NCBI GenBank assembly: GCA_963575745.1
Contig: CAUYUJ010019082.1
Coordinates: forward strand, 124,001 to 188,000
DNA: 64,000 bases
Direction: 5' to 3'
Origin: Prorocentrum cordatum
Lineage: Eukaryota > Sar > Dinophyceae > Prorocentrales > Prorocentraceae
Both the position numbers and the translations under genes were made by a program. Below the pieces are notes generated by a model. That model did no database searches, was not told the origin of the DNA, and saw only the letters and a program-made list of their open reading frames with translations. Of the stretch, positions 33,313 to 42,995 are shown one piece after another (the first letter of the stretch is position 1; the number at the start of each line of letters is the position of its first letter).

Positions 33313-33720
33313 CTAGGGCTGGAGTGTGAAGTCTACATCCTGGATTGCCTCCAGGTGGGCATCTTTGGCTAACGCTGTATACGGGGACCCGTGAGACACC
33401 TTGTTAAAGAAGTGAAAAGCTCTCACGAGGTTCCACAACAACGCAGGACTCGCTGGGAGAAGGCCCCAGCGCTCCGGAGAGGCATGTAAGGGAGGGAACT
33501 CCGGGTGGTGAAGAATCTCCTGCAGCTTTGGGCACCTCCAGTAATGTCGAAAATCGTCTCCCTGGTGACAATGGCTGTTGACGCGCGCGCAGCCGGCCTC
33601 CTCTGCATGGTGTGAATTCCCAAATTCATGCGTTGGGCTGACGATGTTTAGTCTTGAATTGTTTGGGAACCTCTTACGCGTTGTTGGTGGTGTCGGGCAA
33701 TTTTGTTTGGTGCCTTTCAA
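33313..33720 (-). pseudogene. C-terminal fragment of another LINE
   Basis: A 135-residue frame with a Cys/His cluster (CARVNSHCHQGDDFRHYWRC followed by P), matching the zinc-binding tail found after RT in several LINE clades. No RT is attached; it is cut off upstream near 33.75 kb. 33112-33312 has no gene. Confidence 0.55.
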
Positions 33721-33852
33721 GCGGTTTGAAGTTGTTGTAGTGTTGTTGTGCGTTCATGCGATATCGGGTTTCTGGCTAAATGTTTTGGCTGCGCGAAGGC
33801 GCGCTAGCAGACGGGACTCTGTCGTGGATGACCGTTTTGATTATTCTGGCCG

Positions 33853-34560
33853 ATGCTGACCCCAGAAGAACTGCGTCTTCCGCTAAGGTTTTCGATGATA
33901 CAGGACATCAGGGCGGATGGTGCGCCAAAGGTCCGCGCGGTGGAGGCAAGTCCAGGGGCGGCGTCAACGCGGCGCGTCAGCCTGCCGAGAGGTTGCAAGT
34001 GGACGGCGCAGACGTACTCGTCGATGCGTTACGCTACTTTCACACTCAACGCGGGCACGCTCCAGCGTTGTTCAAAGACGACATCGACTCCGCGTACAGC
34101 CGCGTACCAATTGCTCCTGAGCGCAGGCTCCTCGAGAACCTGGGATCGTACCAGGTATAGATTTTGAAAGCTCAGGCCGCCGGGGGTCGGTTTCAGGTAA
34201 GCTCAAAGTCTGCGGAGTCGCTGTCGGCCGCGCGCAGGTGGATCGCTTACAGCGCGCATGTGCACGACGGGAACACTTGGGCCACTGGTCATTTACCCAT
34301 GGTGTTTGGCGCGCTGGCCGCGGCTTTCGGATAGGACCAGATGGGTGCGGCCCTGACGCAACTTGCCCGCAAGCTTCTAACGATTGCTGCCCTTCGATAC
34401 ATGGACGATTTCTTTGGTCCGTGCGCACCCGCAATAAAGGAACATGCAATTGCATCGTTGGCCAGACTTGTGCGCTTGTTGCTAGGCCCGCGAGCCAGTA
34501 TCAGACAAGGAGTTGGTGTAGCAACCCGCTGGAGATCTTAGGCTTGCACGCGTAATGTTC
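33853..34560 (+). pseudogene. reverse transcriptase fragment with YMDD box, plus strand
   Basis: One of the few plausible plus-strand coding pieces. 33780-34160 includes ALFKDDIDSAYSRVPIAPE (RT motif A region, D-I-D-S-A-Y). After a frame shift, 34235-34541 gives GHLPMVFGALAAAFG-like text and ALRYMDDFFG (motif C, YMDD), then a short tail to NPLEILGLHA in another frame. This resembles the RT of DIRS-like or related elements in dinoflagellates rather than copia or LINE types. Truncated at both sides; no recombinase or RNase H seen. Confidence 0.6.
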
Positions 34561-35378
34561 TGTCGCTGGAACAAATTGGTTCCCGACGCCGAAGCCAAAT
34601 TCGCAAATGGCTATTCCTGAGCAAAGAGGCGCTCGATGGCGGGAAATTGTGCGCCGGCCAGGCCAGCGAGTAGGTGGGGCACCCGTCGGGTTGTGAGCTG
34701 CGCGCGCTGTCGAGCGGCGCCTGGCGCTGAGCACAAGCCATCGGGGCCGCACGAGCGGGCCGAACGACTCGTGCAGCACCAGCTGGCTGCGGCGCCTCGG
34801 CGGTGACGCACAGGAAAGGCCCCTCATGATGCACTCCCTCGCTTCCATCTCTGACCAACTCTCCGTGTGCCAAAACGGCGCCCTCCGAGAGAAGCGCCAT
34901 CATCTCCACCAGCACGGGGAAGAACGAGAGGGGCCAAGGGCCAAGGAACGCCCGCATCGGCCTCAGCGGTCTGGCGCCCACCACTGCCACAGCCACCACC
35001 AGCTCGAGGAGATCCACCTGCCCGGAATGGGAGCGGGTCGCCGAGACCGACGTCGCCATCGCCAGCACCAGCGGGGGCCTCGGGCGGGCGGGCCAGCGCC
35101 GCACGCAGCGTGCGGCTGAGCTAGGGCAAGGCCTGGCCGCGGTGGGAATCGATGGCGTCGAACGCCTTGATCAGGTGCAGCGCCGCACGGCCATGCGCCC
35201 GTGCATGTTGCGCACGGCGCTCCGCCGCCGACCCGTTGGGGCGCCGCAGCGCCGCAGCCGGGGCGCGGGGTCCATGCCGGCTGGAGGAGGGGGGCCCGCG
35301 CGGGCGGCGGCGCGGAGGCGTGGAGGACGGGCGAGGCCGCGGTCGGCGCCGAGGCGCCGCTGGCGCTGGTTTGGGCAC
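34538..35378 (-). pseudogene. unrecognised hydrophobic ORF
   Basis: Frames 35121-35378 (Arg/Pro-rich, ending LIKAFDAIDSHRGQALP) and 34538-35104 (188 residues). The latter has a hydrophobic stretch (VDLLELVVAVAVVGARPLRP) followed by LGPWPLSFFPVLVEMMALLS, a pattern compatible with a membrane segment next to a basic helix. No family assigned. It may be a retrocopy fragment; no spliced-leader relic was found upstream. Confidence 0.25.
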
Positions 35379-35408
35379 CAGGGCCCTGGGCCGAGCTTGC
35401 GCTACGGT

Positions 35409-35505
35409 AGTGGAGTGGAGTGGAGTAGAATAGAGTAGAGCAGAGTAGAGTGTAGCAGAGCAGGGCAGAGCAGAGCAGAGTAGAGCGAGCAGAGCAGCGC
35501 AGAGT
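35409..35505. repeat. GAGTA / GAGCA pentanucleotide repeat
   Basis: A run of AGTGG, AGTAG and AGCAG units directly before the left end of the second AAGCT element. Same 5-bp period, different sequence. Confidence 0.9.
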
Positions 35506-35508
35506 AAA

Positions 35509-36201
35509 ATTATCCCAGCGCGACCCTACCTAGCAGTTGGAGCCCCTAGGAAAGCAGCATAAGCTAAGCTAAGCTAAGCTAAGCTAAGCTAAGCTAAGCT
35601 AAGCTAAGCTAAGCTAAGCTAAGATAGCTAAGCTAAGCTAAGCTAAGCTGAGATAAGCTAAGCTAAGCGAAGCTAAGCAGCGGTAAGCTAAGCTAAGCTA
35701 AGCTAAGCTAAGCTAAGCTAAGCTAAGCTAAGCTAAGCTAAGCTAAGCTAACATGCGATAAGCTAAGCTAAGCTAAGCTAAGATAAGCTAAGCTAAACTA
35801 CGCTAAGCTAAGCTAAGCTAGGCTAGGCTAAGCTAAACTAAGCTAAGCTAAGCTAGGCTAAGCTGAGCTAAACTAAGCTAAGATGAGACAAGGAAAGCTA
35901 AGCTAAGATAAGCTGAGCTAAGGTCAGCTAAGGTAAGGTAAGCTAAGCTAGGCTAAGCTAGGCTAGACTAAGCTAAGCTAAGATGAGATAAGCTAAGCTA
36001 AGCTAAGCTAAGCTAGGCTAAGCTAAGCTAAGCTAAGCTGAGGTAAGGCAAGTTAAGCTAAGCTAAGCTAGGGGAACCCAGGGGGCGCAACCGGGGGAAC
36101 CAGGGGGGCGCAACCGGGGGAACCGCCCGGGGTGGGTAGCATTGCCCGCCCCCTTTAGCAAACAAAGTAAGAACCCTTCTAGGCAGAGCCTAGGTAGGGA
36201 A
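35509..36201. mobile_element. AAGCT-repeat element, copy 2
   Basis: It shares with copy 1 the leader (ATTATCCCAG, GTTGGAGCCCCTAGGAAAGC) and the tail (GGGGGAACCGCCCGGGG, GCAGAGCCTAGGTAGGGAA). The inverted repeats are perfect here: CCCTACCTAG (35524-35533) and CTAGGTAGGG (36190-36199). The interior is a cleaner AAGCT array. No coding sequence. Confidence 0.7.
35555..36070. repeat. AAGCT pentanucleotide array
   Basis: Nearly pure AAGCT at the start (35555-35760), diverging toward the right end. The gradient suggests expansion from one side. Confidence 0.97.
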
Positions 36202-37235
36202 TAAAGCATAGCAGAGTAGATCAGTATAAGAGAGTATATTAGAGGAGGACGGAATAGGAGTAGAGTAGTAGTAGGAGTATGCTTGGATACATGCTTGCTC
36301 ATCTTCGAATTCGTGCCCACGCTCTGACGCGCGTCTAGGCTCAGAGGCCCAGACTGATAAGAAGCTGCCCCCCATCGCTGTCACCCGACACCAGACCTGA
36401 GGGCTCGCGGCCTCCCCCGCGACACACCTGCTGCGGAGCGAAGCCCGGTGTGACTGGCCGTCCTGCTGGGCGCCCGGCCCCTCCCTCCGCACGATGAAAC
36501 TCGACAGCAGGCCGAGGCCCCAGAGCGGGTTCCCAGCATGGTGCTCGGGGTTGAGAGGCCCCGCGACCATGTACCATACCTTACCCGCGAGACGGGGGCT
36601 GCGAAGCAAGAACTCAGCACGGAATCCAATCGTTACGTTGCTCGCGCGATGGAGAGGCAGCGTCGGTATATCAAACAAACCAGGTCGGACGCAGGAACGA
36701 ATATCGAGACAACGCAACAGGCAAATATGGCATGATCTGCGAATGTACCAAGCGTGCGTATTAACATTTTGCATCGCCCCAGAAGCCCTGGGATGAACAC
36801 GTGGGAGGATACAGGTGCAATATACCAAGACGGAAGTCAGTCTAGGTGCTGATCGCTTTGGGCCAAGCTATGCTTGAAGCAATGATGAAGCCTCGTATTG
36901 ACTGTCTCAAAGACCTTGGCCCAGTTCCGTCGCCTATCTAGACGCATCTCTCTCCCAAGTGCGCATTCAGCAAGCCTCGGTGTACGCTTCCCGCCCAGCC
37001 ACACATCCCACCAACTCTTTACGGCGTGAGTGGTTTAGCGAGCTTCTTCTTCCAACCCCCCATCTTCCCATTCAGGGAAGGGTTTACCCCTCCCCTTACC
37101 CCCACACTGTAACACTTCCCCATGTGTCGAATGTTTGTCTTTCTTTACGCAATGCCCATTCGACGAATTGACGTGTTCGCAGCCTGGAAACTATTTGACG
37201 AGTCGCGTTCTTCTCGTTATTCAAAGTTTCGCGTC
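36202..37235. other. no recognised gene
   Basis: One minus-strand frame (36190-36828, 212 residues) overlaps the element end, contains no known motif and starts in the AAGCT element tail, so I do not call it. The remainder has only short frames. Confidence 0.5.
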
Positions 37236-37645
37236 ATCGAATTACGGGCAATATCTTTTGGGACCCCCAGTCGGCCCCAAGAGACCCCCCAGAGGCACCC
37301 AAGACGCCCCAAGAGGCCTCGGCGAGACAACCGAATTCATTGATGTCACATTGGGGCCCCTGGGGGGAGGGTGACCCGAAGGAAGGAGCCCCCCTCCTTT
37401 GATCGATCTCTACCAAGATGGCCCCAAGATGGTTCCCGAGGCGGCCAAAAAAGGTGCCCAGGAGGCCCCAACAGGCCCCCAAAAGGCCCCCAAGATGCCC
37501 CCCCAGAGGCTCCCAAGAGACCCCCAAGGCGCCCCAAGAGGCCTCCGGGACTGAGGACACCCCCAAGAAGCCCCAAGAGGACTTCAATAATGACAAAATC
37601 CGAAAAGACTCCGAGAGGCATCCAAGAGGCCTCTGGCCTTTTTGC
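37236..37645. repeat. CCCCAAGAGGCCC-type minisatellite, second locus
   Basis: Irregular units like those at 27.5-28.0 kb, again flanking a G-rich core followed by an AAGGAGCCCCCCTCCTT-type segment. The shared layout suggests copies of one repetitive family. Confidence 0.8.
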
Positions 37646-37649
37646 TCGC

Positions 37650-37850
37650 CCTCCTCCTCCTCCTCCTCCTCCTCCTCCTCTGCCTCATCCGCCAGTTCAT
37701 TTTCCTTCTTCGTCCCTCCTCCCCCTCTCCCTCTCCCTCTCCCTCCTCCTTCTCCTCCTCCTCCTCCTCCTCCCTCCTCCTCCTCCTCTCCTCCTCCTCC
37801 TCCTCCTCCTCCTCCTCCTCCTCCTCCTCCTCCTCCTCCTCCTAATCCTC
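37650..37850. repeat. CCT trinucleotide microsatellite
   Basis: Long CCT/TCC run with CTCCCT interruptions. It keeps all three plus frames open (poly-Ser, poly-Pro, poly-Leu) and is not coding. Confidence 0.97.
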
Positions 37851-38550
37851 ATTGTCATCGTCCTACTCCCCCTCATTATCTTGCTCCTCCTCCGATTTCT
37901 CCCCCATCCTCCCCCTCTTGGGGTACGACGTCTTATCCAACCCTTTATTCCACTGCATTATACTCCGCATCCCTGATTCGGGTACCTCGTCTGAGCTGGT
38001 GGGGTTACTTTTTTTTGTCAGCGGCCGCAGGCGAGCGCGCCAGCGGCGAGTCCACTCAGAGCGGGGCGCGCAAGCTGGTGGGGTTATTTTTGTTGATTGG
38101 CGGCTCGAAGGACAGAACCAGCGAGCGGGAATAACGTCTGGGCCACAGGGCGAGATAATTGGCTGCAGAGGCGCATAGGCCGTTGTAGCGAGTGCACATG
38201 CCAGGGACAAAGTGACCCTCATTGGGGACTGACGCAGGCGGCCCGACGGTGGGGACGCAAGCGCATAACCAAAAGCGGACGGAAAGGAGCTGTCGCACAC
38301 GTGGCGCCAAGCTCCGACCGTGCCGTACAGCGCGAAAGGGCGTGGAGCACGCCGCACTGTGGCGGCACGGGGTGGCCAGGTGTGGCCGCACCGCCCATGC
38401 AACAAGAGGTGAGGCAAAGAAACAGGAGAGACACGGCGGGCGCTAGGGCACCCGACAGCAGGAAAAAGGAAGGCACAGGGAGAAGCCTCACTCGCAGTGA
38501 CTCACAGGACGCTCTTGGGCGTGAGAGCGACCAATACCCAGTCAGGGACC

Positions 38551-38890
38551 AGTCGTCAATGCCGTCTGAGTCCACAGCCTGCAACTTGTCCGACACGGAA
38601 GATCGGGGGCGTAAAGCTGCAAGCATTGGCCAAGTCACCTGACCCGGCCTGCCGGGGGGACCGCGATGATCTGCCAAGAAGGATGAACCACTTGTGCAGG
38701 AGCTTGAACGCGAAGGCGACGACACCAGTCAGCGAACCTGTCGTCGAAGTCGCCGGCGTTCACCGCGCGCAACTTATCCGACACAGAAGATCGGGGGCAC
38801 AAAGTCGCAAGCGTGGCCGGGACACGTGCGACGGACCTGCCGGGGAATCCGCGATGACCTGCCAAAGGATGAACCACTTGTGCAGGAACG
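38551..38890. repeat. tandem duplication, about 189-bp period
   Basis: CAACTT[GA]TCCGACAC[GA]GAAGATC (near 38581 and 38770) and GAACCACTTGTGCAGGA mark two adjacent copies, about 85% alike by eye. Both strands have short frames with no family match. 37851-38550 shows nothing recognisable. Confidence 0.8.
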
Positions 38891-39219
38891 CGCCCAAGCC
38901 AGGCCCGACATCGGGAGGTACCAGAGGCGGGCGAGGTGCTGCACCTTGCCGAAGCCCAGCACCTGTAGCGCCCCGAACCGTACCATGTGGGCCAGACCCG
39001 CAGGTAGGGGAGGCCCGCTGGCCGCGGCGGTGACCATGGGGGGGAAGCCACTCTCGCGCGTCCTCACGCCGGCGCACGCAGTTGGCGACCGGCCGATGCA
39101 CCACGTAGTCGACCAGGGAGTCTGGGGGAAATCGCATTGCGGTGGCTAGCGCGGGCAGGCCTTGTGCGACCTGTGCGTCTGATGGCCCGGCTGGAAGCGA
39201 GATTCTGGGCCACAGCGAC

Positions 39220-40030
39220 CCACTGGGGTGGCTGAACCTGTCAGCTCCCCTGTCGAGATGCCCCTTCACAGCGCTGGGGGCGCAGCCAAGAGCCGCAGAG
39301 ACTTGCGAGTGAACGCGGGGGGTGCACCCAAGAGCCGCTGGCAAGACAGCCATGTCCATGGCCTCCTCGCTGGACTGTGCCACGGCACTGGCACGTCCTC
39401 AACCAGCTCTCCAGTCGTGATGTCCCTTCACAAAGCTGCGGGCGCAGCCGAGAGCCGCAGATACTTGTGAATGAAGGGGGGGTGCAACCAAGTGCCGCTG
39501 GCACGACGCCATGCCGAGGGGCCCCACGCTTGGCCTGCGCCGCGGCACTGTCAGGTCCTCGACCAAGGCGCACTTCGCTGGGGGCCATGGGGGCCTGGAG
39601 GGGTGGCTGAAACCGTCAGCCCCCCTGTCATGATGTTCCTTCGAAGCGCTGGGGGCGCAGCCGAGGGCCGCAGAGACTGGCGAATGAAGGCGAGGGGTGC
39701 CATCACGTGCCGCGGCGCGACAACCGTGCCAAGGGCCTCCACTCTTGGGCTCGACCAAAGCACTGTCCCGTTCCAAGCCAGGGCACACTTCGTTGGGGGC
39801 GCAGCCAAGAGCCGCAGAAACTGGTGAATGGACGGCGGGGGAGGGAGGAGGAGGAGGGGAGGCGAGTCCAACCCGGCGCTGGGTGACAGCCCAGTCGCAT
39901 TCGCGGGGCAGGATCGGACCCGGCGATCAGGATGGGGGAGGCCGCCAAGCGCCGCACGGAGTGGTGGACTTCTCGGAGAAGGGTGCGGCCGAGAGCCGTA
40001 GAGCCTTTACATGGTGGGGGAAGCCCGCGG
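39220..40030. repeat. dispersed repeat, five copies, centred on GCGCAGCCRAGAGCCGCAG
   Basis: Copies of the core start at 39280, 39442, 39655, 39799 and (weaker) 39984, spaced 144-213 bp, each preceded by a CCCCTGTC-GATG block and mostly followed by ACTGGYGAATG. The same core lies in the spacer before the helicase ORF at 48667-48686. Long frames here repeat the same peptide and are not called as genes. Confidence 0.75.
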
Positions 40031-41082
40031 TCGTTGGACACGGCAGGCGCCCCCCACCCGCTGTCGAGCCATGTCTATTACAAGGTGGGGCGCTGGAGGT
40101 GGGTTGTTTTAGCCACCAGTCCCTGTCGTCCAAAAGTAGGTGCCCCTGAGGGGCAGCATCGACGGCCCCCTGCCCCGTGGGGTAGTCAGGTTCATGGGCT
40201 GGCGGAGCGGCAGTGGGTGCCCTAGTCATGCCGCCCGCGATGCCAGAAGGGGCGGGGCGCGGGGTGTGGGCTATTTCAGCCGCCGGGCCCACCGTCCAGG
40301 GCGGGTCCACGAGACCAGCGTGGGCTGTCTAGTACGCGGCGCATGGGAATTGGTGCACCTCTGACCCAAAGGAGGTAGCACGGGGTATTGTGGCCGAGGC
40401 CTAGCGCTGCGGTGAAACCTATCCATGTCGTGGTCAGGAGCATCCATAAGGGAAACTTCGGCCGTGGGGCGGCTGGCGCCCCCATTGACTTCAGCCCACA
40501 AGCCCAGCGTCGCCGCTCGAGGCGAGGGGCCGGTTGAGGACCATGGGGCTGCCAACCCAGCGGGCTCCGCCAGGCGCCGCGGGATCCCAGATGGCCCATA
40601 GGGTCAGCGCAATAGAGACCACCTTGTATAAAGAGGTGGAGGTCGCCCCCAGCTGCCCAAGATCATTGTTGTCCAGGAAGCAGGCGTTGCGTTCCATGAC
40701 GGGACGAGTCGCGACTCTGAGAACTGACATGGTCCAGTGCACCAGAGATGGACTCGAGCCGCAGAAGGGCTGCACGAACCAGCCTTCTCAGCGGATGGGC
40801 AACAGCAGAGGGGGGGGGGGAGAGGCGAGGAAGGGGGGCGGCAAATTGCGTGCACGGGGAGAAAGCCGTGTCGGCGCGGGCCGCGGCGTTCCCGGCGCTA
40901 GCGGGGGGTTGTGCGCAGAACGAGCTGGCTCACTTGTTCCCCGGTCACTTGGGTCGGAAACCCCGCCCCCGCGGGCGCTTGTCTGAGTGCTGGGTTTCCC
41001 CTCTGGGAGAAAACCGCTTCCCCTTCGCCTTCCAGTCAGTGTCAGTCCATGTATCCTGCTGATGGCCCCACGCGTCCCAGGA
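40031..41082. other. no recognised gene; possibly the 3' untranslated end of the giant retroelement
   Basis: GC-rich, with a G11 run at 40810-40820 and only low-complexity frames. It lies directly downstream (minus-strand sense) of the last ORF of the giant retroelement and may be its trailer. Confidence 0.4.
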
Positions 41083-42968
41083 CTACCATGCACGCCACGG
41101 TGCTTCTGACCCCGATGCCCCTGACCATGCAGCATCCATGCCTTCAGTGGTCCATGGGGGGGCCTTTGCAGCCTCCTTGCCTTCGACGGCCCATGGGGGT
41201 GGGCGTCCGCTGCCGACGGGCCCGTCGGCGGTGCGCAGTCTGGTGTCGCGCTGCGTGAGTTTGCGATGCTTCTCCATGTCACTCGGCCAGTCGACGTGGA
41301 GTTGGTATTCTCTATCCATCTTGTAGGCGTCGAACCCCATGTTGCTCCATGCCTGTAGGAACTCGCTGCATCGTTGTACTGTGTTTAGCGTGGGGTTGGA
41401 CTTGATGTAGGTACTCCCTTGACTGAAGGCTGCCTTCCTGGCCCAGACGCTCCAAGCTCCGTGAAACGCGCCCCCAGCGCCTTCTGCATCCGTGTGATCT
41501 TGTCGGGTGCTGGTTCGTCCCTTGCAACGTCTGCCTCGTCGATAGATCTCAAGTGCATGGGGAGGCCTCCCATGGGGTCATCAGGGCGCGCTGCTGGTAT
41601 TGCCGCAGACCGCGCGTCGTTCCACGAGTCCTGGGTGTTGCGCCATGGTCTGGATGAGTTGCGAAGCGGCGGTGTGGCTGAGCGCTCTCTGGTACTGACT
41701 TCGTCAACCGCGGGTGCACGGCGGCCGCCTTCGCCCCCCGAGTGTCTAAGAGTCCTGCCGTCACTGCCTGCGTGAAGGCTCCGGGTCCGACCCTCTCTGG
41801 GGCGGGCATCGCCTCGGGTGCATCCGTCACTGGGTGTTCCTCTGGCGGCAGCCTGCGAAAATGAGGACCAGGCATCTGAGTCTGCCCTGAGGGGATGTCT
41901 AGTCCAGAGCGGGGGGGGGACTCTGGGCCATCTTGTCGCCCGCGGGGGCTGGAACGCAGGCGTCGCCCTCCAGATGGGCAGGGCTGGCCTGCGATCCAGA
42001 TTCAGCTGAGGTATCCGGCGGGCTGGAGCGCGCCTGGGCGTCCGTCTCGGATTTCTTGCCAGCCTCGTCGCCCCAGTCGATCCCTTCCACATCGCCGTCG
42101 CCATTCCAGCGCTCTGGTGAGGACGGCTCCTCTTCTGGGACTGCGTCGGGCTGGCCAGGTGCGGCGGGCTGCTGGGGTGGCACGTTTGCGCGGGTCGGGG
42201 GTGCACCGTGATCCCCAACGTGGCGGTCAGTTGCGGGTGATTCCTTCCTCCAGGGCCTGTTGAGCCAGCTGGCGGCAGGAAACTCGCCACGGGCTGTGCC
42301 TCTCGCAGTCGCGTCCTGGGGCTGGGCAGCGAGGAGTTCAATAGTTCCCCTGGTTAAGTCGGAGTTCTCCAGCCTGGTGAGGAACAACGTGAGGACATGC
42401 AGCGGCTGTCGGTAGGGGCCCTGCCCTTTCTGATTGGCGAGGTTGCCTGCGTAGCGCTCCCAGTCCTCCTGGTACTTCGGGTTGCTCTCCACCAGGTGTG
42501 AGACTACCTTGGCTGCCGCTGCCCTGTCCGTCCCACGGGATGCGCGGAGGGCGGCCATCGTTTGGGATTTCTTCTCCGTATATCGACTCCAGAAAAGGGG
42601 AGCAGCTGCTCGATCGGCCATCTAGTTTCGTCGGTTATGTCGCCCTCAATGCTCTCACCCTGGCGCTGTGCAAAGGCGGCCCAGAGAGTGTAGATTGTGT
42701 GGCTCCACTCGATCAGGTATTCCACCAAGGCACGAACTTGGGTTTTTGACTCGTCCCCTTCCAGACGGAGGGTGGAATATGCGGGCAGCTGAGGAGCCGG
42801 GGGCGGAGGCAGGTCGGGGAGGGAGTACTTGTTGGAGGCCCTGTCGACTGAACCATCTTGCTTACCGAGCTCTTTGCGGTGCAGTGCAGAGCGGTCCTCG
42901 CGGGGTGGGACACGTGCGTCCGCGTCTTCCCCTGGCGCCCTGCTACCTGGGGAGAGGTGCGCGGACAT
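41083..42968 (-). CDS. trailing ORF of the giant retroelement, unknown function
   Basis: Frames 42504-42968, 41899-42621, 41385-42341 and 41083-41340 form one broken reading. The N-terminal part looks folded (KTQVRALVEYLIEWSHTIYT, then YTEKKSQTMAALRASRG, VSHLVESNPKYQEDWERYAG). The middle is Pro/Ser/Asp/Glu-rich linker and the end returns to ordered text (SNPTLNTVQRCSEFLQAW, FDAYKMDREYQLHVDW). The starting Met (42968) is 28 bp below the helicase stop, consistent with re-initiation. No family recognised; a nucleic-acid-binding or Gag-like role would be a guess. Confidence 0.45.
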
Positions 42969-42995
42969 ATCGTAGCTGTAGCTGTCCTCAGGAAC

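Noticed and set aside
36190-36828. A 212-residue minus-strand frame
   Set aside because: It ends inside the AAGCT element tail and has no recognisable motif or ordered composition.
37371-38134. Frames rich in Ser, Pro or Leu
   Set aside because: Produced by the CCT microsatellite; all three plus frames stay open.
39228-39871. Overlapping frames with SAGGAAKSRRD-like text
   Set aside because: They repeat the 39-kb dispersed repeat and have no independent support.
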